A DNA stretch of 64,000 nt. Origin: Thamnaconus septentrionalis (taxonomy: Eukaryota > Chordata > Actinopteri > Tetraodontiformes > Monacanthidae). The translations under genes were made by a program, and so were the position numbers. The first letter of the stretch is position 1, and every line of letters begins with the position of its first letter. The notes beneath the pieces are model-generated. The model ran no database searches. It had not been told where the DNA came from and saw nothing but the letters and a program-made list of their open reading frames with translations. Positions 12,971 through 26,699 of the stretch are shown here, piece after piece. The stretch covers positions 10,028,501 through 10,092,500 of the forward strand of contig CM020509.1 of assembly GCA_009823395.1 (NCBI GenBank), read 5' to 3'.

Positions 12971-13238
12971 CGGCTGTTTGTCTTTCAAATGCCTTTGTGA
13001 GTGAGGCCACTAGTGTACGCGCACAGTGCCTGCTACAACTTTCTATTCAGCGGCAGACTGCGAGTGCCACAAAGACACGTCAAATCACACGTCATGTGAC
13101 TCTCCCAGCCGTCTTCCTCTGACAGGAGCGACTTTTTACAAGTCCTGTTTTTTGTTTTGGTTTTGTTTTTGTGCGTCTGTGTGATTTTTCTTTTTTCTTT
13201 TTTTTACACCTGAGGGTTGGGGTGCTTTGAAAGATAAG

Positions 13239-13241
<3 letters not shown>

Positions 13242-13284
<43 letters not shown>
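13242..13284. repeat. (GA)n microsatellite
   Basis: About 43 bp of GA with a single GG at the end. No gene is nearby. Confidence 0.9.
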
Positions 13285-13285
<1 letters not shown>

Positions 13286-13822
13286 CGATTTGTGTGTTTA
13301 CACACGCAGAGAGCGGTCCCTCAACAGGTGTAAAGGCCCCGGCAATGCAGTGAATGGCAGAGCAGGCAGGGGAGATTAGAGGAGAAGCCGAGGAGGGGGT
13401 GGTGGGGGTGCTATCTTTTACAGGTAATTACTCAATTATCAGCAAACACTGTCGCCGGGGACACAATGCCGCGGAGGGCGAAACACACAAACTGCTGAGT
13501 GATTCACTCCCGGCGGCTGAGCGTTCACAGAGAGGGCGGAGAGGAAGGGGAAAGTCGCCGCAGCAAGAGAAATTTCCCACGCAGGACGGCTTCTTTTTAT
13601 GATTATTATTTTAATTTTTTTCTTCCACTTTGCTTTCCAAAGACCTCGCGTGATCGTTTGCCGCCACATAAGTGAAGGTCAACCACCTAAATTAAACTCT
13701 GAACGCATTCCCACTGTCAACAACTGAGCACCTCCCACGGCTGGCCCCACCGACGCTACCGCCAGGCGCCACTAGTGGGAGCTAGCGAACAGACGACAGG
13801 CAGGGCCCTGGGAGGAATCCCT

Positions 13823-13899
13823 GCAGGCAGGCCAGGCAGGCAGGCCAGGCCAGGCAGGCAGGCCAGGCCAGGCAGGCAGGCCAGGCAGGCAGGCAGGCT
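13823..13899. repeat. GC-rich minisatellite (GGCAG/GGCCA units)
   Basis: Repeats of GGCAGGCAGGCCAGGCCA, about 18 bp with variable 4- and 5-bp steps, run for about 77 bp. No function is visible. Confidence 0.8.
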
Positions 13900-14223
13900 G
13901 GGGCTCAGAGGCCGTTTGAACAGGGATGGAAAACTCGACGTGGACTTGGACAAGGTTTGCTCAGTGGCGCAAGGCGAGACACAGTTCAGTCTATATAGTC
14001 TATGTATAGACAAACAGATAGGTAGAGTTTGCAGGGCGAGAGGGGGAGGTCTATTGGGGTTACATTGGTGTCTTCTAATTACTCTGCAAACATGAGGCAG
14101 AATTTAAAGTTGGGGAGGTGGGAGGAGGAAACGCAGCCCTGAAGGCTAGACGCAAAAAAAGTCACATTTTAATGGTTCCATAACGTGCAAATGATCAGAT
14201 CTTTATTTTTAAAATAAACTGGA

Positions 14224-14599
14224 CTAGTGTTGTAGCACTTGAGATTAAAAGATCTTTGATCAAGACCAGTTGAGAAAAAATTCCAGCTGCTTCCTTGTTT
14301 TGCTCTGTCTGTGACACCCAGAGCGACACACCCCCTTATTTCAAGTCAATTTGTTTTTTTAATATTATGAGGCAACGCAGTTTTTTTAATGGTTCAAAAT
14401 AGTTGGCAAAGCAGCAAGAATGTTAAAGAAAAATATTGAAAGATATCTTGCTGAAAGAAAATGTTGAATTGAAAAAAGTGTTCTGTTTAGTTGTTATTTT
14501 TCTTTGATGTATACAGTCTTGGTCTTGTATCGGTCTCAATACTCTCTAATCTCGAGAAGATCTTGGTCTGGGTTGGTATAGTTTTGACAACAATGCTAA
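14224..14599. mobile_element. degraded DNA transposon relic
   Basis: The left side CTAGTGTTGTAGCACTTGAG and the right side GTTTTGACAACAATGCTAAAC are imperfect inverted repeats. Inside, AGATCTTTGATCAAGACC and GAGAAGATCTTGGTCTGG also mirror each other. The GTGTTGTAG...TTGACAACA pattern with TCTTGGTCT words is one I associate with a common fish element. No ORF remains and the ends are uncertain. Confidence 0.4.
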
Positions 14600-17500
14600 A
14601 CTGAATTCTAGAGACGCAGACTCACATGATAAACAATCTGCAAACAAACCTATCGCTCTGCAGCATATTTAGCGCTGTGTTTAAAGCTTCCTGCTATAAA
14701 GTGATGCTTCTTTGGAAATTCCACAAGTTTGGAATGTGACAAAAACACCTGGCCGGAGCTGACCCAGAGTGGCCCTTTGTGACAACACAAAGTGCGGGGA
14801 GACCAGACGCGTCAGAGCGCACTTTACGAAAACTTAAAAAGTTAGACGACGGGTCTCGGGCAAATTATTTTTCACTGCTTAGGTGAATTTTTGCGCAATT
14901 AGCGACCTTTGAGGTTTCAACCGCAGCATCTCCTTCTTACCTGAAGCGCACAGCAGCTCACCCAGGACGGGGACCCGCACGTAGCGCGACCCACCTGTGG
15001 TCCGTGGTCTCACACCTGCCCCGAAGCCGCGGCCCTCCGGCCGTTCCCTGCGGTCCTGCACAGTCACCACAAAGGTCAACACAAACACACACACACACAT
15101 TGCAAAACACTGGTCTCTGGCGGAGCAGCCCCGCAGGCCCGTCTAAATCTCCCCTGAGACAACCTGCCGTGAGGTAATGAGGAATTAGAGGGGAGGAAGG
15201 AGGTCTGGCCAAGATTTACAGGTTTTAACCGCTGTTCCTGTCACCCAGGAAGAGCCACAGGCCTGTGGCTATCAATAACAACACCACTCACCGGCTCCTC
15301 GCCAACAAAACACCACCTCGCCTGCCACGACTGCAGGGGATTTGTCGGTGGCGGGGTGGCAGCGGCTACTAAATGGGCCTTTAATTTGTCAGCTTGTCAT
15401 ACGCGCTAACCTCACGGTGGACTATTAAAAGCTCATGCGTGAGCGAGCTGAGTCCTGTGCTATATTTACTCCGAGGCGCTGTCATCGATGCACGACCCGC
15501 CCTTTTCCTAGGATGACTGACTAAGCATGTAACCACAGCACACACACAAAGATTTAAGTAACTCTCCCAAGGAGCCGCCTGGATTTTTTTAATTTTCTCT
15601 CTGATCACCAAAATCAATGTTTTTTTTAGTTTGATTTGAAAATGTAAAAAAGTGAGTTGCGCTTCCCATTTCCTGTTTTCAAAAGCTAAATGCAGGCATT
15701 GTTAAGAGCCTTTAAAATACACATAGGAACAGCTCTTTACAGGAATGAGACACTCACGCCGCTGTGCAGGAAACAACCCATTGTAATATAAAACACATCC
15801 AAAGTATTTTACAACATAATTACAGCCGTGCTGTTGACCTCTGCTCTTCAGCTGGATTCACCGTAATGCTGATCGTCTGCTGATCCAGTCGGCAGTCGGA
15901 TTGAACTTGTGCGACAATTTTTTCTTGCTGCCACTCCTCATTCCAATTTGCTTCTCCCTTAAAACAAGCAGCTCAATCACCATAATTATATTTATCCTGC
16001 CAACCATCTCTAGCTGCCTTTATTTACTTCAAGAACGACCACCATCTTTCCCCCACCTTAATACACACACACACACACATATATATTTGTATACATATAC
16101 ATGTATATATAGACATATACATGTCTATATATTCAAATGTGTGTATTTACTGTATGTGTGTGTGTATATAAGGAAGTACATACATTATACATACACACAC
16201 ACACACATACATACATACATACATACATACATACATACATACATACATTCGCACGCATATATATATTTACATATATACAGATTTCCCAAATTTTGCGAAC
16301 AACATATTTTGCATCTCAGATGGTTCATTTAGAGGTTTGTGTTGACACGATGACATTAAGAAGTGAAAGAAAAAGCACGGGCAGCTGCGACGGCTACCAC
16401 CTATTGTACAAGGAAAAGGCTCGAAGAAATTCTTCAACAGTCTGATAAGCGCGGAGAGGGAAAAAAAGAGACACGCGGTAACAAATGGAAAAAGGATAAG
16501 CATCGTCTACGACTTCAAGTTGAAAGGCGGACTGATATTTGCGGGGGGTTGGGGGAGAAACAGCACAACCGAAAAAAAAGAAGAATTCCCTGATGTGATA
16601 TTTGCCGCGGCTCCGAGGTTGGCGACGTCTCTACTGTACGACCGCAGGCGTTCCCCGTCATCATAGCAGCGCGTGACTCACTCCAGTGTCATGAAAACAA
16701 GCGTGGGGTTGAAGAGTGCTGCACTGATTCACGTCAAACGGCCGCTGCTAAACTGTCGCAAGGTGCGTTTTCAAGGCGTAGGGAGGAGGGGGGGTTTCTC
16801 CTTCCTCCACTGTGCTTCCGAGGTCGACAGAAAACTTCTGGGGCGCAGACAGAGTACAGCCACAGACAGAACACGGCAGTGCTGCACACTAACACCAGCG
16901 GCCGTGAGGCCAATAAGCAGTTCAGTGGTTGGAGCTTCCACCCTGGACAGGTATGCTCTCTGCAATTACCAGGCCGGCTCAGAGCATGCAATAATCAGTA
17001 GGTGCCGCGCTATTAAATGCAATGGGGCGGCTGCGGACGGCTTTAAAGAGAGACCCTGACGAAAAAACAAAGCTGCGCGAGTGTCAGGTGTCGGGATTTA
17101 CTTCACCTGCGCGATTCCTCGACCTCTCCCTCCCTTCCCCGCCCGGGCCGCGGACACTCGGGGTGGGTGTGTCCCCGCATGGGAGAATGTGTGTAGGCGT
17201 GCTCGCCGCTTTTTTGGCCGAGCCGGAGAGACGAGTGCGGAGGCCACCGTGTTTACGTTTTCTTTTCTGTTTTTTTTTTGCGTCGGGGAGGACCGTGTGA
17301 AATTCAGCCGCGCTCGCGCCGCCGCCGTCTGACGCGAGGCGTGAGAGCGAGCGGCCGCTCCGTCATCAGCAGGCCAGAGATAGACGCAGCTCCGACGTCC
17401 CAAGAATGCGCTTGTTCCTACGCATGTGTGTTACGCACATGAGCACGACCAAGCCTACATGCTTGAAAACACGCGAGAGATATGCAAGGGTTTGTAGTGT

Positions 17501-18189
17501 TTGTGTTTGCGTGCGTACGTGCGTAGGTGCGTGCGTGTGTGTGTTTTTGCTCGCTTGCGTGTGTGTCTTCAGCCATGTCTGCAGGGTGAGGTGGAGGCCG
17601 AGCCTTTGGCAGCAGGTCTGGCACGTCTTTCAGGCCCAAACCTGCAGAGGAGAGTGTGAGCAAAAGTGGATGAGAGGTGCAGAGCAAATAGGTGTGAGAG
17701 TCTGGCTGCCTTCATGCCACACACTTCACTTAGATCTCGCCGGCATTAGAGAAAAAAACAATTAAAAAACAAACACGGCGACGGCTCCAGTCGCCCCTCT
17801 CGGACCTGCGGCTGGCCGCGGGCGTCCCCAGGTGTCCCAGGTGTCCCCGACTTCATTTGTTGTTGTCGTTAATTTTTTTGGACTTCGGTCTTGCTGCCTT
17901 CCAGATTCATATCTGCTCACTTTTGCCTCACTTCCAACAATCCAGCCAGGCACATCAGTGCTGATGAACACATTGTGCTGCGGCAGTCACGCGTTGCAGG
18001 AATGCGTACGAAAACTATTTGCGGAGCTCTGTATTTTTTTTTATTTTTTTTTTTAGTCCCCACCACCACCACCACCACCCCAACATCCCCCGAGCGCCCG
18101 AACGCAGCCTTGCATCTATTTTGACTTGAGCTCACGCACCTCACCGACACACACTTTTTTTCTTCTTTTTTTTCGTGACACAGCAGCTG
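14600..18189. other. intergenic, no gene seen
   Basis: It contains the compound AT-rich microsatellite at 16.06-16.27 kb and CpG-rich patches near 14950-15060 and 17100-17400. Nothing in the reading frames resembles a known protein. The GC-rich patches could be promoters, but no matching exon is visible. Confidence 0.45.
16062..16270. repeat. compound (CA)n/(TA)n/(ATAC)n microsatellite
   Basis: An AT-rich compound repeat of about 200 bp includes (ATAC)n at 16206-16248 and several ATATAT and ACATGTATAT words. Open frames here are by-products of the repeat. Confidence 0.9.
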
Positions 18190-18510
18190 GGAGCTGGGAC
18201 ATTAAGTTGGTTTTAGTCGGGTGTATTTAAGATTAGTGGGTGCGCCGGAATATTAAGTCGAACTTCTGCCGGGGATATATCAGATAAAAGGATTTCCTGA
18301 ATAATATCCACCATAATACCTCCACCTACAGGAGAACACTTCTAAAGAGGGTATACCTGCCCTCCCCCACCCCCACCCCAGCTTTCCCTAGGGCAGCCAA
18401 TCACTCAGCATTGTGGACACGGCACAAAAGTGATGTCTGAGAGTGTATCAACTCCATAAAAATCAAAGGGGGGAATCTCTATTCAGCCGCGATAAAAGGA
18501 CGCCTTAACC
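18190..18510. promoter_or_regulatory. candidate conserved noncoding block with SOX and TCF-like sites
   Basis: Unique sequence between T-rich runs carries a CCAAT core (18397-18401), CATTGTGG (18409-18416, SOX-type) and ATCAAAG (18462-18468, TCF/LEF-type). Repeated ATATTAAG and TAATAT words are also present. TCF sites near a SoxB1 gene would suit Wnt control of neural progenitors, but distance and target are unknown. Confidence 0.3.
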
Positions 18511-18819
18511 CACTATCGCTATGGGCCCGGCCACAGACAGAGAGGCCGGATTAGGAGAGAAAACACGGCGGAGAAAAGTGAAGAGCGCACAGGTGAAGTC
18601 CAATGGCTGGCCCAGGTTTGCTCAGCTGTGGACGTATTCTTCTCTGCAAGCAGCAACCCCACCCAGTAACCAAAGGACCGGGATCTTTTTTCTTTTCTTT
18701 TTTTTTCTCCCATTTCACTCTTTCTCAATCACTCCGCATCTCGCTCATATTTGCACAGGTGAGAGGACAGCAGTCCGGCGCATGCATGTGGGTGAGAGAC
18801 CTGAAAGTCAGGTTTGCCC

Positions 18820-18893
18820 CGCTGCTGCTGCTGCTGCTTCTGCCGCTGCTGCTCCTGCTGCAGGAGGAGGAGGAGGAGGAGGAGGAACTGTAG
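18820..18893. repeat. (CTG)n followed by (GAG)n
   Basis: Imperfect CTG triplets run to CTGCTGCAG and then switch to GGA/GAG triplets. It is low-complexity DNA that opens reading frames on both strands. Confidence 0.85.
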
Positions 18894-18986
18894 ATGGATG
18901 GAGATCTGATGGCGGAGCCCCAGCCGGCCTTTTGTCTGGAGAGGCAGACAGCAAACAGGCAAACACACACGCACACACACAGACAG

Positions 18987-18997
18987 AAAAGAAAGAG

Positions 18998-19040
<43 letters not shown>

Positions 19041-19044
19041 AAAA
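18987..19044. repeat. (GAAA)n microsatellite
   Basis: About 14 GAAA units follow a (CA)n stretch. Confidence 0.9.
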
Positions 19045-22000
19045 ACAGGAATTCTGTTGACAAGCATTTCACTCAGAGCGTCATCAGTCAGTGCGGCCGC
19101 TAACGCGGTGGGAAAGTGACGGCCCAGGTGGGCGAAGGAGGGGAGAAGAACACTTGCAAACCCGTCCTACGCCACAAACGGTCGGAGAAATTTAAAAGGG
19201 AGGGGCCTGGCACGGCACGGCAGGACGGCCGGGGCAGGTGGAGCCCTGCCGGAGTCATGAGGGTGGGGTTGGGGTGGGAAGGGTTTGTGCACCGTCGAGC
19301 TGGAGAAGATCAGAGCGAGCAGGAAACCCTAGTCGCCATGTGCCCCGCGTCTCACGTGTTCCCTCGCATTGTCCTGCAACAGGGCCCAGCTCGGGTTTCT
19401 GCAGCTCGCAGGGAAATAGAGGAAGGGGCGTGTCCGGTGGGGTGGGGAGTGGGGTGGAGGGGGGGTCTCAGGTTGACCACCGCCCACCTCCCGGTCCCAC
19501 CACCACCAGGACTCGTCGCACCTCTGGTCGTCTCATGTGTTGCACAATCGGTGCAGAACCTGTTTCCGTCTTCGCCGCCGTTCCTTCAGGGGAAGTCACG
19601 GCCCGCGTGATGCGCGGCCGCTATCACGCAACTGGAGGAACGAGTCGTAAATCTCATAATTGCCACGACGCCCATGTCGAGAGAGTTTTGCTCAGGCACA
19701 TGAGGCGGGATTACAGCGCTGATGAGGATATGCAGACGCCGGAGCCAACTTTTTTCCTCCCTCGCTCTGTATAATTCCACTGGAGGCTCGGGGTCTGATT
19801 CATCCCCGTCGCCTGCTGAACGCCAGGCTTCAGCATCTCCGTCGCAGGAGCTTGTAGTCAGGCTGAAAAAGAAAGAAAGGAAAAGGTTTGAAAAAGTAAC
19901 TCAATCTTTTTACGGTCCTCAGTTTACGTTTCCAAGACAACAAGAAGACATTTTGAGCACAAGCCATTGATTCTGCTTCTGTTGTTGTTGTCACACACAA
20001 AATCTGATAAACACAACTAATGCAAATTGGTTGATATGGTAGTTTGCAGTATGAAAGTTCCGAAACAAAAAAGAGTGACTGATGGCCATTGGGGAAAAAG
20101 AGAAATAGAGGTTCCACCACTGAAACCTTATCTTCAGCTTTCAAGCTTTTCATGTGAAAGCATCAGCATATAATTAGAGACAATGGAGCACAATCGTGAT
20201 TTTTACTGCAAAGTTCAAAATCCCACAAACTGTAATCTGAACGAGCTCTCGCAAAAGACCATGTCAATTTTTAGGATGTCCTTAGGTGGCCCTGGACACA
20301 AAATTTGCACGTTGACTGCTCAGAGCCGCAGTGGGACGTCAACAGTTCTGGGACGTTCTCAGGTGAAACAAGAGCAGTCAGTGTAAACAGGCTGCAATTG
20401 CAAAGCAAATATACTATTGAAACAACACTCTGGGGTAGTTTCACTGATGAGGGTTTGCTCAACTTAACGGACGCTTCAGACCTTCAGTGGAGGATTCGCT
20501 ACCTGTGACATCCACGATGAAACCAGACTTTTCTGTGTGGTGGATTGTTTTCTGGTCACATGAACATCAGCGCAGATCTGCAAGAGATAAAGTTCCCTCC
20601 AGCTTGATCCAAGAGTGTTTTTGTCGGTCATATCGGGGTTAAAGAATTAAAACATTATAAAATAGGATTGATTTTGTCAAGATCTTCAAACATGAAAACA
20701 TGAAAATTAGTTAAATTGTCTCATTAATCCTCTTAGCCTGGGTGAGGAACTGAAAACCAGCTGTTGTGGGAGCTGGAAGGTCCAAGACGTATCATCGGTA
20801 GATACCTGCAGCTCTCTGTTTGCTTTGAGGAACTTCTTCAACTGACACTGTTTATCTGAGGAAACTGAACCTAATTGACTTTCGTCACTATGTAAACAGT
20901 TTCTCCTCCCCTTTATGTTTGACTGACACAGAGGCACTCTGTACATTTCAGGCTCATTTATGAGACCAACCTGCAAGATCACAGCGTGTTTGCTGGTTTG
21001 GTGGCTCGAAACATTGAGGCGTCGCTCAATGTCTCTTCCTACAGTTTGAGTTTACCACCTGCAATTATTTCATTGTCTATTCTGTGTGTTTAAATTTAAA
21101 GGACCCATGTGAATAGTACGTGTCTCTAACCTGTCGATGATACTCCCCCCCAAAAAAACGAGAGTTCAGCCAGTACTTATCTTGTATGCTCCACTTTTTA
21201 CACAGTGTGTACTTAAACATGCAGTGATGGAAACTGACCCCCTGTGATGTCACAAATGGTGTGAAACCCGGTTCCCCAGCTTAGTGCTCGTTCCACAATC
21301 TGACAGCCTTGTTTTTTATGCCCTTCCGCCAAAGCAGAGAACTAAAAGTGGCTTCAAACAGAGGGCTAAAAGCTCTGAAGTGGTAGTTTTTTGGATTTCA
21401 CAGTATATTTTTGCAAGGCTAATTATTTTTCATATCATGGTCATCCTCCTTTAAAAAATGTTGAAGGATAAATTTTGCCCTTCGTTTTGCAGCATCAGTA
21501 GCACTGAAACACACTTGACAGTCGTTGAATTCTATTACAGAAAAGGTCCCAGATCCCGTTCTTTTAACTTTTCTGAAAGTTTTAAAAAGCTATAAATAAC
21601 TCGTTTTTTTTTGTTTTTTTTCTTCCACCGAGTGTCAGAAGGAGGTATGCTGAGCTGAAGTGTGAATGCTAACATGCCTTGGCCTCTGTGCCACAGGGGG
21701 AAAAAACAATCCATGCTAATCTGCCCCCACAGACAGGAGTCCAGTTAGGCCAATCAGGGGTAGAATCATCTGGAGTGGAAGGGGCTGATAGGCCCAGATT
21801 GGGCCGCTGATTGCGGCGTGGTGATTTACTGCTGGAGAACAATGATGGCTGCCCGGCTCAGCGCTGATGGAGGCTGCGGCAGCTGCTACCGGCGACCAAA
21901 CCAACAAGCGCGGGCTCACCTGACCAGTCGCCACGTTAAAAAAAAAAAGTGCTGATGCCGTGCATGTGTGTGCGTGTGCGAGGGCGAGGGTCGGCGAAAA

Positions 22001-24347
22001 CGGCGAAAAACACACTTTGTGTCAGTCACAAAGGCGCCGGGGTTCAACCTTAGCAGCTTTTTGCTCTGTGACCTGAACGCACGCCCCGAGGCTTTTTGAC
22101 CCGCTGACGACGACGACAACAACAACACACCAAGCACAACAAATCCAGCAGGCTACTTCCTATGAAGTCCGGGGGCAAAGGTAAAAACGGAAACTTCCTT
22201 TGCCCCGCAGCAGCGGCAGCGTATGTAAATACGGCGGGAAAGGGCTGAGGTCTGCATGAAAGAGACAAGAGGAGAGTTCAGATGTTAAGTGTGCATATGA
22301 GGGGGGTGTGTGGGGGGGGTTGCCGTGGAGCATTCCCTCCTCCCTGCCCCCCTTTGATCTGCCCGGTCACCATTTCGAGGAGGAGGACGGAGGACCACAT
22401 GGGATGAAAAGGTCACTTCAAAGTGTTGGAGCATCGAAGCCACTCTCTGACTTCAGGAATTCAATCTAAATGCCAGCTGAGATCTGAGAGGGACAGATTT
22501 AGCCCGGCTGATCTGGTTTTGATGTAGCGCTGCTAAAGTTTTGTTGTTGTTGTCGTTGTCGCGATAAAACCTGATCTTGCAGAGTTGTTGCCAAGTTTTG
22601 TCTACTGACAAAAAAACATAAGCCTTCAGTTTAGTTTATTTTACGTTTTATGTTACGTTTTATATTTTAAGTTTTTTCTTTAACGCGCTAATCTGGTTAG
22701 CATCTACTTCCCTCTGGTTGCCTTGAATCATTTTTCGACCTTGTCTTGTGCCACCTTATCTGTGAAGGAAGTTGACTGGTCGCAGAATCCGCAGATACTT
22801 CAAGAGCGTCAAAGTGATTTATGTTGCGGGTTGGTGAGGCTGATGAGCGTGATTTCGTGGATGAAAGCGGCGCGAGCCAGCTGACACGCGATATTAAACC
22901 AAACCGCCAGAGGGATTTTTACACAGTGCAAACTCAAGGAAATGGAGCCTTTAGCTGTTAAGTGTTATTCAAAGCAGCGCTTTATTAGCAGCATGTGACT
23001 GGTGCCAGCAGTAGCAGCAGCAGCGTCACATATTTAAAGGGCGCCAGACTGATCTGACTGGCTAGCGCTGTTGCTACTGCTACCGCTGCTACTGCTGCTG
23101 CTCACACGCGCTGGTGGATAGAAAAACATTCAGGCCAGCTAATTCTGGGGTTTGTCAAACTTGCCCCGGGTCCTGCGTCGAAACTGGGAGGCCGGCTGTG
23201 ACGTGCGTTTGCACACGGCGGGAGAGATTATGCTCGGCTTCTAGAATAGGCAGGTGCGTACATGCACATGCTGCCCCAGCAGCGCTCACTCGTACGTACA
23301 CACACGCAGGCACGAGAGGAAAAGTCGCAGGGTGAATGGCCGGTAGAGTCAGTGAGAGCAGGTCAAAAAACAAAAAAAGCAGATAAAAGTTGGCGTGATG
23401 CCTCTGGAATGAGAAATAAATCTTTGTTAGCTCGTTTGTTTGTTTTTCTAGACTTTCACTGAAAATGCTGCGCAGGATTTTAAAGTCCTGGTTGAAACCG
23501 GGAGGCTCGCAGGGACACCTCACGACTGGGAGAGGAAACCATGACGACTGTTGGCAAACAACACGGTGCGCGAGAACCTTCAGGGCCCTGTGAGTCACCG
23601 GCGTTAGAAAAAAAAAACAAAAAAAACTAACCCTTATTATTTTAGCGGGTTTTGCTCGTCGGTGGGTCTCCTCGATCATTCAGCCCGCTGGGACAATAGA
23701 GCAGAGCGACTTCCAGCAGTTAGCAGCCGCGCACTGTACAGCAACCCCCAGCGCCCCGGGAACAGGAGGCCTGCTGGGGGGTGGCGGGAGCCGAGCAGAG
23801 AGGGTGGGCCGGCAGCAAGAGAGGGTCTCTTTTTTTCATTTTTTTTCCTTACTCTTAGGGTGCCAAGAGTTTTTCGGGGGGACTGAGTGGGTCTATTTAG
23901 CCCCCAGCAGATTTCACCCTCACCCACCGCCTCCCCCCTCCACCTCTCCTTCCCCTCCCCCTCACCTCCACCCCTTTTTCCAACCCTCTCCTCCCCCTGG
24001 CTTTGTGCGCCCCTGAGCCCACTCCTCCCCCTTTTGTCACCCGGGCATTCCGCTTTGGTTAGCACACACAATGGGTGCTCAGTGCTCACCCTCCTGACAC
24101 TGCATTCTGCCTGTGCACCAGGGAGTGGGCACGGGGAAAGGGGGTGGCTGGGTTAAAGGATGACAGCAACTCGCCCCATGTGACCAAAATGCCATCAAGC
24201 ACCCCCCACCACCACCCCGAGAGCCCACCCCCCAACCCCTCTCTTTTTTTCAGCATCGTCTAACTTCACCCACCCATACAGAGCTGAGCTGTGAAACGGG
24301 TGCCAGTGGTCGCGGTTGGCACAGGGAAGAAGGGGGGAGAAGAAAAA

Positions 24348-24357
24348 ACACACACAT

Positions 24358-24409
<52 letters not shown>

Positions 24410-24420
24410 GCACACACACA
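24348..24420. repeat. (CA)n microsatellite
   Basis: About 73 bp of CA with a few CG and TG breaks. Confidence 0.95.
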
Positions 24421-25052
24421 AAGTCGGCGGGCCAAACAAACGAACAGGTGGCTCTCATGGCTGACTGGCGATGTGCGGCCCTGCCTTCATCTCCAGCCCA
24501 TGTGCCCGGCTACATCCTAAACGGAATTTTAAGACCCGACTGCAGAACATTTCTTCTCTTTCTTTCCCTCCTCCTTCTACTTCTACTTCTTCTCCTCTTC
24601 GGTCTTAAAATCTAATCCTCGACGTGAACGTGGTAGGAACAAACTTGGCGCGGCCACAAAGTCCGGGCTTTTCCCCGCTTTGACATGTTTATCAAATATT
24701 TGGAACTCGTCCTGCCCCCCAGCAGGTTTTGCCCCCTCGGATTTTAAAAGCATGTCATTGCTTTTATTTCCACCTTCTCTCCTCTTGTCAAAAGCCGCCC
24801 ACGCGGAACTGACGCTCGGTTCTGAGAGTGAGCCCCGAATTAATAAAACGCAGCTGAAAGATAAAGAGGTCAATGAGAGGAGCTTGCGAGGTTATCGATT
24901 CCCCCATCGGAGGCGCTGTGAACGGCCGGGAGCCTCGGCACGGCCCCTCGTCATACGTGGGGAAGCCACAGGTGCAGCAAGAGTTGACGGCCGACTGACA
25001 TATAAGTCCTACTTAAGGATCGCAACCGGTGGAGGGCAAAAAGGATGACTGG

Positions 25053-25055
<3 letters not shown>

Positions 25056-25087
<32 letters not shown>
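25056..25087. repeat. (GT)n microsatellite
   Basis: About 16 pure GT units, followed by G-rich DNA. Confidence 0.9.
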
Positions 25088-25088
<1 letters not shown>

Positions 25089-25739
25089 ACCAGAGGCTCG
25101 GGGGTTGGGGGGGGTGGATGGGTGGTTGGCGGAGGGCGGAGAGGGAGGGTCTGGGGGTTAGTTTGGGTTTCAAAGACCTTGCTTGTTCGCCCATATTTCA
25201 CACCACGGTGACATCTTAAAGACTAGACAGGCCTGGTTGCTTCGCCCTCTCTTTCACTTTCTGAGAAAAAAAAAAAGAGTTGGGGGATTGGGGGATAGGG
25301 AAGGGAGGGGAGGGGAAGGGGGGGTGCCACTGAAATATATGCAAATGGTCCCCCAGAGGGGATACGAATTTTATGGGTTTAGAATTTAGTTCAGCCAACC
25401 TGAATAATCAAATGTGGGAACAAAAAAAAAAAGAAGTGAACCCCCGCCTACCGCTTCTCGCCACCATCCCACCGCCACAAACTCGATATTTCGGCTTTAG
25501 CGCCCCCCCCCCCACCACCCTTCCGCTCCCCACTCCTCCCCTCCCCTACTCCCCTCCCACCTCAGGCCTCATCTCTGCTCCCTCCTGCCAGGTCCTCGCA
25601 CACGAGGAGCTCAGTGCGTTCAACCTCTTATTAGGATCTCCTTACAGGGCAGGCAGGGGAAGGAAGGAGGAATGAGGCGAGTGTGGGCGGGGGTGGGAGG
25701 GTGGGGGGGTTGTGTGTGCGGGAGGGAGGAGAAGGAAGG

Positions 25740-25920
25740 GGCCAGTGTACCTGATCAGGCAGAACTGCCGGGGCTCCTGATTACGACACCATTTTCTCAG
25801 CAGGCTCCTCAGCCTCATCCTGCTCCCGTGAATATGGAGCGGCGGTCCAGCCAATCCCCTCGCCGCTCCCTCTCATCTAATGGCAGAATTAAGACCGTTT
25901 AGAGTGATTTCCTCTGCCTT
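25740..25920. promoter_or_regulatory. candidate conserved noncoding block
   Basis: A repeat-free island sits between a G-rich stretch and a (CT)n run. It holds CTGATTACGACACC, CCAGCCAATCCCC (a CCAAT core) and CTCATCTAATGGCAGAATTAAG. It has no ORF. The call is from sequence complexity only. Confidence 0.2.
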
Positions 25921-26699
25921 CATGGTCACTGCCTGAAAGAAAGAGCCAAATCTTTTTTTCTCTTTTTCTCTCTCTCTCTCTCTCTCCTTCCCCCCTTCTC
26001 CTCCTTCTTCTTCGTCTCCCTTTGCGCCGATTTACAATGTGGGGGGTCTGGCATGCACCGGGGGTGAGAGAAAAGTTCTACATGACTGAACATTACAACA
26101 GGTGGGGAATTGAACGGGGATTCTGCACAACGTGTCTGAGAAAAGTTTTGATTTTTTTTCTCTCCTTTCTTCTTTTCTTTCCTTCACTGCAGCACTCTAC
26201 TGGCTCTGCTAGTTTTCACCTAATGCCGCAGTTTCATTTCGGGCTGTTGCTGTTGTGGTTCCCTTGCCTTCATGCGGGGCTGATGAGAGTAGCGCCATCT
26301 TCCCTTGGGGACAGATGTTCCCAACCAGAGCCCCACCGCCTGCTCCACTCCATCACCCTGGTTGCAAGTCTGCGATTCAGACGCCTGCAAAGTGACATAA
26401 AGGCAACATAATGGAGGAGAATCCAGTGTTGGAACTAAATAGTCAATGCACGTTGTAAAAATAATTTTCTGACAAACTACATAATCAACCTGCACTTTAA
26501 ATCTGCATAGATAAAGAAAGCAGCTAGGAACAGATGTAAAGAAATACTGGCTTCAAAGTTTACTTTATTAGTGCTCAGTATTTCATTTTTTTAATCTAAA
26601 GTTAAGAGTCTTTAACATCTGTTTAAAAAAACAAACAAACTTTGCAACAGATTTTGACAAACTCTTGTTGCCGGCCGCGCAATAAAGTATCTTAAAAGA

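Larger units (their letters stand above)
10799..14223. other. intergenic, no gene seen
   Basis: It holds the (GT)n, (CAG)n and (GA)n runs, the 30-bp palindrome and a G run at 12175-12185. Open frames are repeat-driven. No transposon end or RNA gene was recognised. Confidence 0.5.
18511..26699. other. intergenic, no gene seen
   Basis: This field is rich in simple repeats, with unique islands at 20.2-21.7 kb and 22.4-23.1 kb. Around 21100-21480 the TGATGTCACAAATGG and nearby words look like an old dispersed repeat of unknown family. AGC triplets at about 23009-23022 and GCT triplets at about 23070-23101 are inverted to each other. No exon could be supported. Confidence 0.45.
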
